The notes: generated by a model not told the origin, from the letters alone. A DNA stretch of 7,297 bases from Thermoleptolyngbya sp046719575 (GCA_046719575.1 JBDNCP010000216.1:1-7297), one strand, 5' to 3'. Shown: positions 1 through 6,618, numbered from the stretch's first letter. Program-made: numbers and translations.

Positions 1-805
1 GCAGCGGGTAGGAAATGGGAGCCTTGGGACGAGGCGTGGGATCAGCCGCACCCACTAGCCCGCCCTCCGGCTGCCACTCGGCCCAGCCGTTGCCCAAATC
101 GACCGCAGGCTGCACCCAGATCGCAGGACACTGGAGCGCTTGCAGACGGGCTTGTAGAACGGCGGTAGCTTCTGGCGGCTGGGGGGCGATCGCCGCTGGG
201 CAGTGAGGTTTCAGGATTCCAGCCTTTTCGCGCGTAATGTCCGCCAGGGTGGGGCCGAGGCGCTGCCAGTGTTCGCGGCTGAGGGAGGTAATGATACTGA
301 CAAGGGGGCGATCGCACACATTGGTCGCGTCGAGTCGTCCCCCCAGCCCGACTTCCAGAATCGCCACGTCTATCTGTTGTCGCGCAAAGTAAAGCCACGC
401 CGCTGCTGTGACCACTTCAAACTGCGTCGGCGAATCATAGGCAGGATCAATGGCTGCAACGACCTCTTCTAACAGCGAGTGCAGCGCATTCACCGAAATA
501 TCCTCGCCATTGAGCCAGACCCGTTCGCACCAGTGTTCCAAATGCGGTGACGTGTAGCGTCCCACCCGATAGCCCGCTTGCATCAGCACCGCAGACAAAT
601 AGGCGCACACCGACCCCTTGCCATTGCTGCCTGCAACGTGCAGCACGGGCACTTGCTGATGCGGATTTCCCAGCGCCGCCAACAGCCGCACAATCCGCTC
701 CAGCCCTAGCTCTACGCCGAAGTGAGTAAACCGATTCAGCAGCGCATCCACCGGATCAAGAGTCTGCGAATCGCTAGGGAGTGAGAGGTCAGGATCGAGA
801 ATCAT
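1..805 (-). CDS. folC: Bifunctional dihydrofolate synthase / folylpolyglutamate synthase, N-terminal 268 residues (cut by window edge)
   Basis: Mur-ligase-family ATP-dependent enzyme of folate synthesis. It adds glutamate to dihydropteroate and then further gamma-glutamates to tetrahydrofolate in the cytoplasm. My translation of the minus strand shows the ATP-binding loop AGSNGKGS (about residues 58-65), YTSPHL (84-89), the family signature EVGLGGRLDATN (151-162) and the LGPTLADITREKAGI region (about 182-197). The usual length is about 420-440 residues, so the C-terminal Mur ligase domain lies outside the window. The start is secure: the ATG is directly preceded by an in-frame TGA (TGG TGA ATG), and no in-frame start lies between. 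No convincing Shine-Dalgarno site is seen. The ABC transporter gene ends 34 bp upstream on the same strand, so the two probably share a transcript, although their functions have no obvious link. Confidence 0.95.
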   Translation of the reverse strand, partial: MILDPDLSLPSDSQTLDPVDALLNRFTHFGVELGLERIVRLLAALGNPHQQVPVLHVAGSNGKGSVCAYLSAVLMQAGYRVGRYTSPHLEHWCERVWLNGEDISVNALHSLLEEVVAAIDPAYDSPTQFEVVTAAAWLYFARQQIDVAILEVGLGGRLDATNVCDRPLVSIITSLSREHWQRLGPTLADITREKAGILKPHCPAAIAPQPPEATAVLQARLQALQCPAIWVQPAVDLGNGWAEWQPEGGLVGAADPTPRPKAPISYPL

Positions 806-839
806 TCACCAAATCGACGCGGAAAGCGGATCAAAACAA

Positions 840-2840
840 TCAGGCAAAAACGTAATCATCGGGCTGATATTCAGCCGTAGGCGTGAGCCGCCAAGTGGTG
901 TCGCCGGTGAGTTCTAGCACATAGTCGTGATATTTCAGCAGGCTGGGGCGATGGCCAACGCTAATGTAGGTCGTCCCTTTTTGGCGAATCTGGTCATAGA
1001 GGCGGCGCTCGTTTGCCAGATCGAGGGCGCTGGTCGCCTCGTCTAGAATGGCATAGCGCGGCTGGGTCAGTAGTAGGCGGGCAAAAGCGAGGCGCTGCTG
1101 TTCGCCCAAGGACAGCACGTTGGCCCAATCTAGCTCCACATCAAAGCCACCGACCCGCTCTGGCAAATCCGACAGATTCACCTGCTCCAGGGCATAGCGC
1201 AACTGCCCTTCATCGATCACTGCGTCGGGATGCGGATAGAGCAACTGGTCGCGCAGTGTACCCAGCACCATGTAGGGTCGCTGCGGCAAAAACAGCATCT
1301 CATCTAGGTCAGGGCGGACGATGCGACCCGTGCCTTGGTTCCACAATCCGGCGATCGCCCGCAAGATTGAACTCTTACCCGCGCCGCTGTGCCCCACAAT
1401 TACCAATCCCTGCCCTGGCTCCAGCTTCACCGACAAATCGCGCACCAGCAAGCGCTGGTTTTTCGGCGTGACTAGCGTCACATGCTCCAGCGAAATCTGG
1501 GAATCTTCCATTGTGTCGATGGCAGTTTCGCCCACGGCCAGCGGCTTATCTACCTTTTCTTGGAGGGACTCGGCAAAGGTTTCCAATCGATTTACGCCGG
1601 CCGCAAACTCGCTGAGCTGGTTGATCTGCAAAACCACTAGGGCGAAGGCTTCAAAGATTTGGGAAAACGCAAAGTTTGCCTGGCTAATATCGCCGAATCG
1701 AATCTGGTCTTGAAACAGCATCGGAGCCAGAATCGCAGATGGCAAGATGAAGGTGAGATAGCGGTAGGGCGTGCGAAAAAACCCCATCGTTCGCTGCCAG
1801 CCAATCAGGAAGTTGTAGTTCCGCAGCACTTCGATAAACCGTCGCTGGAGTTGCCCTGCCTCCTGCGCCTCGCCCTGATAGAAAGCAATTGATTCGGCAT
1901 TGTCGCGCACATGCACCAACCCATACCGAAAATCGGCTTCCTTTTTGAGTTGGTTGAAATTGAGCGAAATCAAACGTCGGCCCAACAGCGCCACGACGAC
2001 CGTGCCCGCTAGGGCATAAAAAATTAGAAATACAGTCAGCCCCACAGACTTAGAGAGCAAAATGCCCGTGAAGGAAATCACGTCGATGATCGACCCCAGG
2101 AAAATCAGCAGGAAGTTCAGGCTGTAGCTGGTGAAGGAGTTGATGTCTTGCGAGATGCGCTGGTCGGGGTTGTCGATCGAGTCGTCTGAGTTGAGGTCAT
2201 AATAGGCACGATTGCTGAAATATTGCCCCAAAAAATTGTTGGTCATCCATTCGCGCCAGCGCAAGCCCAGCAAGTCTTGCACATAGCGGTAAAACACGAC
2301 GAAGGGAGTGGCGATCGCAAACACGCCCGCATACACCATGAAAAATCGCCAGAACGTTGGCGCGTCTTTTTCTGCCAGCGCCGTCGTAAAGAAATTGCCC
2401 ACAAAACTGATGACCACGTTCATGCCGCTGACACACAGCAGCAGCAGCAGCAGCGCTGCCAAAAACGTCCACTGTTGCCAGCGCGGCAGCACCTTGTCTC
2501 GCGCCAAAAAGAACGCAATCCACGGCACAATTAGCCCCGCTGTTAGCACAAACACCATCGGCGGGCTAAACAGCGTGTTTGCCAGAGACACCATGCCGCC
2601 CGCTGTTTCTGTCATGAATTCGGGATAGGCTCGCTGCATTGCGAGCGTTATCAGCCCCACCACCGTCGCCAGCAGCGCAAACAGAAACACGATCAGCAGC
2701 CCAAGTAGCACAAAAAACTGCCAGCCGCCGCGCCCAGTAGGAAACCAATAGGGCTGGGCGATCGCCACAAAGCGATTCCACAGTCGCCAGTCGAAGCGGT
2801 TGAGACGATTCAGGGATGGATTTGGTGTGTCAGCGGTCAT
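840..2840 (-). CDS. ABC transporter, fused permease-ATPase of the SbmA/BacA/PMP70-like (ABCD) class
   Basis: A 666-residue half-transporter in the inner membrane, expected to work as a dimer; substrate unknown. Hydrophobic segments lie at about 42-68, 95-113, 124-150, 165-186, 241-262, 266-286 and 360-376. The membrane domain carries hallmarks of this class: LRWREWMT (193-200), NRAYYDL (210-216) and NPDQRI (224-229). The ATPase domain has Walker A GHSGAGKSS (483-491), signature LSLGEQQ (576-582), Walker B YAILDEATSALD (596-607) and switch histidine H630, so it should be catalytically competent. Known relatives carry peptides, corrinoids or very-long-chain acyl-CoA, and none can be preferred here. 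At 666 residues it is longer than SbmA or YddA because of the extra N-terminal membrane segments. folC follows 34 bp downstream. The gene is divergent from ccaA across 583 bp. The start ATG follows GACACACCC, with no Shine-Dalgarno match. Confidence 0.93.
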   Translation of the reverse strand: MTADTPNPSLNRLNRFDWRLWNRFVAIAQPYWFPTGRGGWQFFVLLGLLIVFLFALLATVVGLITLAMQRAYPEFMTETAGGMVSLANTLFSPPMVFVLTAGLIVPWIAFFLARDKVLPRWQQWTFLAALLLLLLCVSGMNVVISFVGNFFTTALAEKDAPTFWRFFMVYAGVFAIATPFVVFYRYVQDLLGLRWREWMTNNFLGQYFSNRAYYDLNSDDSIDNPDQRISQDINSFTSYSLNFLLIFLGSIIDVISFTGILLSKSVGLTVFLIFYALAGTVVVALLGRRLISLNFNQLKKEADFRYGLVHVRDNAESIAFYQGEAQEAGQLQRRFIEVLRNYNFLIGWQRTMGFFRTPYRYLTFILPSAILAPMLFQDQIRFGDISQANFAFSQIFEAFALVVLQINQLSEFAAGVNRLETFAESLQEKVDKPLAVGETAIDTMEDSQISLEHVTLVTPKNQRLLVRDLSVKLEPGQGLVIVGHSGAGKSSILRAIAGLWNQGTGRIVRPDLDEMLFLPQRPYMVLGTLRDQLLYPHPDAVIDEGQLRYALEQVNLSDLPERVGGFDVELDWANVLSLGEQQRLAFARLLLTQPRYAILDEATSALDLANERRLYDQIRQKGTTYISVGHRPSLLKYHDYVLELTGDTTWRLTPTAEYQPDDYVFA
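2436..2453. repeat. (CAG)6 trinucleotide run inside the ABC transporter gene
   Basis: Six perfect CAG units on the plus strand are read as six CTG leucine codons (residues 130-135) within the third hydrophobic segment. Copy-number change would stay in frame and would lengthen or shorten a membrane helix. It may simply reflect leucine codon bias. Confidence 0.9.
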
Positions 2841-3037
2841 GGGTGTGTCTATAGAGTAGAGTCAGAAATCGGGGTCAGGGAGTGGGCCCAGAGAATGGGT
2901 CAAATGGCACTTGCAGACTGCATTTCCCCGCATTTCAGCAGGCTGCATTTCATTGTAGTGTGAGAGACCTTGACAGGAGGAATTGCAGCCAATTGTCAGG
3001 AAAGGCAAGACTGGAGATCGGGAACCCGGAAACGATT

Positions 3038-3130
3038 CAGATCACTCAGATCAGATCACTCAGATCAAACGACTCAGATCAACGCAGATCATCAGATTCA
3101 GAAGATTCAGATGATTTGAGATTCAGATAA
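3038..3130. repeat. Degenerate CAGATCA/CAGATT direct-repeat field
   Basis: CAGAT occurs nine times between 3038 and 3128. The clearest part is a 14-bp period: the 16-mer CAGATCACTCAGATCA occurs at 3038-3053 and again at 3052-3067. The pattern then decays through CAGATCAAACGACT, CAGATCAACG and CAGATT variants. Six of these carry GATC. It may be a slipped-strand expansion or a cluster of protein-binding or methylation sites. No known motif was recognised. Confidence 0.85.
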
Positions 3131-3260
3131 CCTGATTCACTAAAAATGACCTGATTAGCGGAGAGATCCCCTTGTCTTCTGATCACCCTGTTTCACTTAT
3201 TGTTCCGATTAGCATCCACAAACCCAGGACAGGCCGCATTGTTCGATAATAATGAAGATT

Positions 3261-3380
3261 GCTTGCTGAGACACTCCAACACGGCTCGTTCTCTGTAGAT
3301 TAATTGTGCAGAGCGCAGATTGCTCAGAGAGCAGATTGCTCAGAGAATAGATTGCTCAGAGAATAGATTGCTCAGCAAGC
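3261..3380. repeat. 10-bp inverted repeat bracketing the ccaA-proximal tandem repeats
   Basis: GCTTGCTGAG (3261-3270) is the exact reverse complement of CTCAGCAAGC (3371-3380). The arms enclose the four 16-bp repeats. The CTGAG part of the left arm could also pair with the CTCAG in any repeat unit, so alternative stems are possible in an RNA leader. The separation of 100 bases makes biological pairing uncertain. Confidence 0.5.
3312..3375. repeat. Four tandem 16-bp repeats just upstream of ccaA
   Basis: Four head-to-tail units lie at 3312-3327, 3328-3343, 3344-3359 and 3360-3375. All share AGATTGCTCAG, and the first four or five bases vary (agcgc, agagc, agaat, agaat). The last two units are identical. 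The first junction forms a small hairpin TGCTC-aga-GAGCA (3321-3333). The array ends 48 bp before the ccaA ATG, so it lies in the promoter or 5' leader. A regulatory role is inference. Confidence 0.92.
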
Positions 3381-3423
3381 CTGTTCTTCTCCTCGCCTTC
3401 CTAGCTGCCCGGGACATCCCGCC

Positions 3424-4380
3424 ATGAAAAAGCTCATCAAGGGTATTCGTGAGTTCAAAAAGAGTTTCTATTGCACTCATATTGACCTCTACGAAGAACT
3501 AGCGCAGGGACAGCATCCGAGAGCGCTGATTGTCTGCTGTTCAGACTCGCGGGTGGGGCCAGAACTGTTAACCAACGCACAACCTGGCGAAATCTTTGTG
3601 ATTCGCAATGCGGGCAATATTATTCCGCCCTACGGTGCAACCAACGGCGGCGAGGGCGCGTCGATTGAGTATGCGGTAGAAGCGCTGGGCATTCGCAACA
3701 TTGTGATTTGTGGCCACTCCCACTGCGGCGCAATGAAGGGGCTACTCAAGCTGAACACGCTAGAGGAAAAGATGCCGCTGGTCTATAACTGGCTAAAACA
3801 CGCCGAGGCCACCCGCCTGCTGATCAAGGAAAACTACACTCACCTTGAAGGCGAAGAGCTGCTGAACGCCACAATTGCAGAAAACGTCCTGACGCAGATT
3901 GAGAACCTGAAAACTTATCCGTCGATTCACTCCAAGCTATACGACGGCACGCTCAAGATCTATGCCTGGATCTACGATATGGATCGGGGTGAGGTGTGGG
4001 CTTACGATGCCGAAAAGCACGCCTACATTCCACCTCATGCCCAGCTTCCGGAAGACGAGCTAGATCCTGATTTGCTGATGGATGCGCCAATCACCTGCGA
4101 TATTCCCATCGGTTCTGGGGATGCTGCTGTCAGCAGCAAAAGCGGCGCTAGCACCAGTGATAGCTGGCATATCAACCGCGCTGGCTACAGTTCTAGCAGC
4201 GAGGGCGGCCGTGGCGTGTCGAACGGCAACGCAGTCTCGAACGGCACAAAGCCTGTTCCATCAGGCTCGTCGGCTCCCTCTGCACCGGGTGCTGTTCGCA
4301 GGGCGCAGGGATTTCCCCGCACGCGCCTCTCGCCAGAGCAGCAAGACCGAATCTATCGAGGGTCCAACTCGCCAAATTAG
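3424..4380 (+). CDS. ccaA: Beta-class carbonic anhydrase, carboxysomal CcaA/IcfA type, with extended C-terminal tail
   Basis: A zinc enzyme interconverting CO2 and bicarbonate. In beta-cyanobacteria this type sits in the carboxysome and supplies CO2 to Rubisco. The 318-residue product shows CCSDSRVG (38-45), giving zinc ligand C39 and the D41/R43 dyad. GHSHCGAMKG follows, giving ligands H98 and C101. This 39/98/101 spacing matches the family numbering and supports the chosen start. No signal peptide or membrane segment is seen. The catalytic part ends near residue 215. Residues 230-292 are a Ser/Gly/Asn/Pro-rich linker with VSNG repeated at 265-268 and 271-274. A short, probably helical end, RTRLSPEQQDRIYRG (299-313), follows. 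Known CcaA proteins are about 270 residues, so the tail is long. C-terminal tails of CcaA have been linked to oligomerisation and CcmM binding, and that role here is inference. No other ccm gene is in the window, so it is a satellite locus. No Shine-Dalgarno site is visible. Confidence 0.96.
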   Translation: MKKLIKGIREFKKSFYCTHIDLYEELAQGQHPRALIVCCSDSRVGPELLTNAQPGEIFVIRNAGNIIPPYGATNGGEGASIEYAVEALGIRNIVICGHSHCGAMKGLLKLNTLEEKMPLVYNWLKHAEATRLLIKENYTHLEGEELLNATIAENVLTQIENLKTYPSIHSKLYDGTLKIYAWIYDMDRGEVWAYDAEKHAYIPPHAQLPEDELDPDLLMDAPITCDIPIGSGDAAVSSKSGASTSDSWHINRAGYSSSSEGGRGVSNGNAVSNGTKPVPSGSSAPSAPGAVRRAQGFPRTRLSPEQQDRIYRGSNSPN

Positions 4381-4382
4381 TC

Positions 4383-4472
4383 AGGACTTACGCACCTGCG
4401 ACGAATTTTTTGGATTTCGGACTATTTCCCGCGGGCGCAGCCCGCGAGAAATAGTCCAACTGCGTAAGCCCT
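4383..4472. mobile_element. MITE-like palindromic element, 90 bp, directly after ccaA
   Basis: Terminal inverted repeats AGGACTTACGCA (4383-4394) and TGCGTAAGCCCT (4461-4472) match at 11 of 12 positions and enclose a long hairpin. ATTAGT occurs just outside both ends (4376-4381 and 4473-4478), which could be a target duplication, but one extra C (4382) separates it from the left terminus. From memory, the terminus resembles ends common in interspersed cyanobacterial repeats. It has no coding capacity, so any movement would depend on a transposase elsewhere. The left ATTAGT contains the ccaA stop codon, so insertion here would leave the reading frame intact. Confidence 0.65.
4419..4457. terminator. 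Strong hairpin, possible bidirectional terminator between ccaA and the convergent lipoprotein gene
   Basis: An 18-bp stem with a single C-A mismatch (4429/4447) closes on a GCA triloop (4437-4439). The lower half is AT-rich (GGACTATTTC with GAAATAGTCC) and the upper half is GC-rich (CGCGGGC with GCCCGCG). No U-run follows on either strand, so it is not a textbook intrinsic terminator. Its place between two convergent stop codons and its predicted stability make transcript-end formation or 3'-end protection plausible. Confidence 0.5.
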
Positions 4473-4535
4473 ATTAGTGTCTGCCATTGGGTCATCGCCT
4501 ATCAGATGCGCGGCACCAGCCCTAACCCCACAAGC

Positions 4536-5357
4536 CTACTGGCAGGTCGCCCGTCCCCACTGACCGTCGTAGCTGACCGAAACTTGGTCACCGGGTTTGG
4601 CAGGAAAGGGGGATAGGTGAACTAACGTCGTGTCTGCCATCTGAGCGATGCTGCCTCTCCAAATAGCTTCGCCGGCGGCATTTTTGCCTGCATAGGAGAG
4701 GGTGGACGGCAGGACGGCGTTGGAGGTGCGGGGGCGAAACTCGACCCGGCTAAACCCAGCTTCGCGAGTGTAGAAGGCCGTGAAATCAACCCGGTTTTGC
4801 ACCGTGCCGTTGCAGGTCATGGATAGATTGTCCTGGTTGGGTTCTTCGGGAGCCACGCTGACGGGCGGTGCGGGAGTTGGCACAGGCGGCGGTGGGGCAG
4901 GTGTGAATTCAGCAATTCTGCCAGGCTCTTCGACGAGGAGTTGCCCCGAACTCGTGAGGGATTGCACAAAACACGTGCCATCTGGAAAGACACGGGCATA
5001 GAAGATGGCTTCCCCCTGATATCCGTAGGTGGTGCTGCCGTCGGGGTTGCTGGTGACCGTCACGCCTGGTGCGCGGCTGAGGTTGTTTAGGTTGGGCTTT
5101 TGCAAAAAAGACATTAAGGGCTGGTCATTTTCCCACAGCACTTCGGCAAAGTAGTTGGTTGTGTTGCAGGTGACGGGCTGCCTGGATATGGGAACGCTGG
5201 GTGAGGCGGGCGCAATGGGCGTCGCGGGCGCAGTTGGAGGGGGTGTTCCATCGCTGGTTTGTGAATTTAGACAAGACGTGAGGGCGATCGCCCCCAGGAT
5301 CGTCAACGTTATCCAGCCCAGCCGTCTATGATGCATCGCTCTCGATTCCCTCATCAT
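4536..5357 (-). CDS. Predicted lipoprotein of unknown function with two cysteine-paired domains
   Basis: I do not recognise a named family. The 273-residue product begins with a basic stretch (HHRRLGW) and a hydrophobic segment ending in the lipobox LTSC, so C29 is the likely lipidated residue and the protein a membrane-anchored lipoprotein. Two Pro/Ala/Thr-rich linkers (about 37-61 and 152-173) separate two compact domains. Domain 1 (about 62-150) holds C64 and C129, and domain 2 (about 178-273) holds C182 and C272. One disulfide per domain is a reasonable inference for an extracytoplasmic protein. The first domain has GSTTYGYQGEAIFYARVF (107-124). The start is uncertain: the listed ATG, the next ATG and M8 (5336) are all possible, and M8 gives a more typical 21-residue signal peptide. 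The gene follows the GNAT gene after 7 bp and is almost certainly co-transcribed. It is convergent with ccaA. Confidence 0.8.
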   Translation of the reverse strand: MMRESRAMHHRRLGWITLTILGAIALTSCLNSQTSDGTPPPTAPATPIAPASPSVPISRQPVTCNTTNYFAEVLWENDQPLMSFLQKPNLNNLSRAPGVTVTSNPDGSTTYGYQGEAIFYARVFPDGTCFVQSLTSSGQLLVEEPGRIAEFTPAPPPPVPTPAPPVSVAPEEPNQDNLSMTCNGTVQNRVDFTAFYTREAGFSRVEFRPRTSNAVLPSTLSYAGKNAAGEAIWRGSIAQMADTTLVHLSPFPAKPGDQVSVSYDGQWGRATCQ

Positions 5358-5367
5358 TCCCTCATCA
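5346..5367. repeat. 11-bp tandem duplication across the GNAT-lipoprotein gene junction
   Basis: TTCCCTCATCA occurs twice head to tail (5346-5356 and 5357-5367). Read on the minus strand it is TGATGAGGGAA twice. The first copy begins with the GNAT stop TGA, and the ATG at 5357 is formed across the copy boundary. With only one copy, the stop and start would overlap as TGATG, a typical translational-coupling arrangement. The GAGGG in each copy could also act as a ribosome-binding site. Confidence 0.9.
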
Positions 5368-6522
5368 CAAAATCTTCTGGTAGATGCGGTAGGTTTTGTA
5401 AATCTTTGCGCCTGTTGCTTCGATAATCTTACGCGACGGCATGTTGTCTTCGTATACCCAAGAGAGTTCTGCTTCGCGGTAGGGCTTGCGCTTGGTCACG
5501 CCGCCCTTCGCTCCCAGGTAAACCAGCGCCATTGGCACCAGCTTGCGGATGTATTCTGGCAGCGAACAGATTGCCACAACCCGCCCCGTATCGATGCTGC
5601 GGCGATACCAGAGAAACTTGAGAATGCCGAGCCAATCGAGCTTGCCGTTCACCTTTTGCAGCACGGGGCTATAGTTAGGCAACGCCATAAAGAAACCCAC
5701 CATCTCGCCCTCATATTCGGCAATCACAAAGATATCGGCATCGGCAATATCCTGAAGCGATTTGGCCTCTTCCAGAAATTCCTCCAGCGTGCGCGGCGTA
5801 GAACTCCAGTTATTGGCAAAGGCTTTATTAAAGAGATGATAAATGCCTGTACAGTCTTCGATAAATTCGTCGCCCTTGAGCCGTAGGTTGCGGAAGGTGA
5901 TGCCCGATTTGGACGCAATGCGATAGCCCCGCTCGAACTCTGGCGGTAGGGGTTTGGTGAGGTCTAGCAGGTAGGCGTAGGCATCCTTGGCTTTTTGCCA
6001 GCCGTGCTGCTCAAAAAAGCGCGGATAGTGGGGCGGGTTGTAGGGCATCATCATATACGGCATCGAATCGAACCCATCCACCAAAAACAGGCAGTTGTTG
6101 TGAGTAGACAGATCGATGGGGCCACGCGCCTGGGTCATGCCTTGCTGCCGCAGCCAGTCGCAGGCAGAGTCGAGCAAGGCCTGCCCCACCTCGGCATCGT
6201 CGATGCATTCAAAAAAGCCAACCAGACCGATGTTTTCGCTCTCTCGCGCAATCAGGCGATCGTTCACCGAGGCCACTACCCGTCCTATGGGCTGGGTGCC
6301 GTTTGTCCCAAAGCGCGTAGCGATGAATTGCTGCAAGCGCCCGTATTCAAAAAAGGTGTTTTCGGGCTTGAAATATTTGGCGATGCTGCTGCGGAGGGGC
6401 GGAACCCAGTGGCGATCGCCCGCATACACCACCGACGGCACATCCAAAAATAGCTCCTGATCTCCCGGCGACAGCACCGGGCGCACCTGCACCTCGCCAA
6501 CCTGCTTGACGGTCTGAGTCAT
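5365..6522 (-). CDS. GNAT-fold N-acyltransferase-like protein, YghO type
   Basis: A 385-residue soluble protein resembling the YghO-like group of double-GNAT proteins; substrate and reaction are unknown. The N-terminal half has QPIGRVVASVNDRLI (77-91), GLVGFFECIDD (99-109) and ARGPIDLSTHNN (132-143), followed by YMMMPYNPPHYPRFFEQHGW, as in that family. The second half has a GNAT-like core with IAEYEGEMVGFFMALPNY (about 267-284). It ends with NMPSRKIIEATGAKIYKTYR, which matches the C-terminal GNAT pattern in which an aromatic, basic end packs near the acyl-CoA site. No signal peptide or membrane segment is seen, so it acts in the cytoplasm. The start ATG fits a normal N-terminus and has no Shine-Dalgarno match. 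The lipoprotein gene follows after 7 bp. The Rieske gene lies 96 bp upstream on the same strand, with a G-rich tract between. Confidence 0.85.
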   Translation of the reverse strand: MTQTVKQVGEVQVRPVLSPGDQELFLDVPSVVYAGDRHWVPPLRSSIAKYFKPENTFFEYGRLQQFIATRFGTNGTQPIGRVVASVNDRLIARESENIGLVGFFECIDDAEVGQALLDSACDWLRQQGMTQARGPIDLSTHNNCLFLVDGFDSMPYMMMPYNPPHYPRFFEQHGWQKAKDAYAYLLDLTKPLPPEFERGYRIASKSGITFRNLRLKGDEFIEDCTGIYHLFNKAFANNWSSTPRTLEEFLEEAKSLQDIADADIFVIAEYEGEMVGFFMALPNYSPVLQKVNGKLDWLGILKFLWYRRSIDTGRVVAICSLPEYIRKLVPMALVYLGAKGGVTKRKPYREAELSWVYEDNMPSRKIIEATGAKIYKTYRIYQKIL

Positions 6523-6578
6523 TACATTGCAGCCAAAGCGTTATTAGAGAATTTAGACCCTTGGCCAGACGCTGTCCA

Positions 6579-6606
6579 GGGGGGATGGGGGTGGTGGGAT
6601 GGAGGG
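6579..6606 (+). other. Potential G-quadruplex tract between the Rieske and GNAT genes
   Basis: Four G-runs of 6, 5, 3 and 3 are separated by loops AT, TGGT and ATGGA, which fits the usual G3+N1-7 rule. The G-rich strand is the template for the flanking minus-strand genes, so their RNA would be C-rich and any quadruplex would form in the DNA template. An effect on read-through from the Rieske gene to the GNAT gene is inference. Confidence 0.6.
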
Positions 6607-6618
6607 TGGAGTGCCCCA

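Larger units (their letters stand above)
2841..3423. other. Divergent intergenic region between the ABC transporter and ccaA
   Basis: No convincing gene is present in these 583 bp. The region must hold the promoters for both flanking genes. It contains a CAGATC-rich direct-repeat field (about 3038-3130), nine GATC sites between 3016 and 3184, a 10-bp inverted repeat (3261-3270 with 3371-3380) and a four-copy 16-bp repeat (3312-3375) ending 48 bp before the ccaA start. A TTGACA hexamer at 2970-2975 lacks a matching -10 at normal spacing. GATAAT at 3245-3250 lacks a -35. I therefore do not call a promoter. A short hairpin AATTG-cagc-CAATT lies at 2981-2994. Confidence 0.8.

Noticed and set aside
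1013..1892. Overlapping plus-strand ORFs antisense to the ATPase half of the ABC transporter
   Set aside because: They are opposite-strand shadows of a gene with intact Walker and signature motifs, and their translations resemble no known protein.
2970..2998. TTGACA-based sigma70 promoter
   Set aside because: The -35 hexamer is perfect, but no -10-like hexamer lies at 16-18 bp downstream.
2882..3130. 82-residue plus-strand ORF upstream of ccaA
   Set aside because: Its second half is a translation of the CAGATC repeat field (Ser/Asp/Arg low complexity). It has no domain or signal, and it ends inside the repeats.
3312..3375. CRISPR array
   Set aside because: The 16-bp units are directly adjacent with no spacers and no cas genes are nearby.
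4383..4472. tRNA or other structured RNA gene
   Set aside because: The fold is one long palindrome with terminal repeats, with no cloverleaf. A mobile or terminator origin explains it better.
4082..4477. 131-residue plus-strand ORF overlapping the end of ccaA and the palindromic element
   Set aside because: It is a shifted-frame reading of the low-complexity ccaA tail. ccaA is secure by its zinc-site motifs.
5995..6460. Plus-strand ORFs opposite the GNAT gene
   Set aside because: High GC and third-position bias leave long open antisense frames. The minus-strand product is family-like over its whole length.
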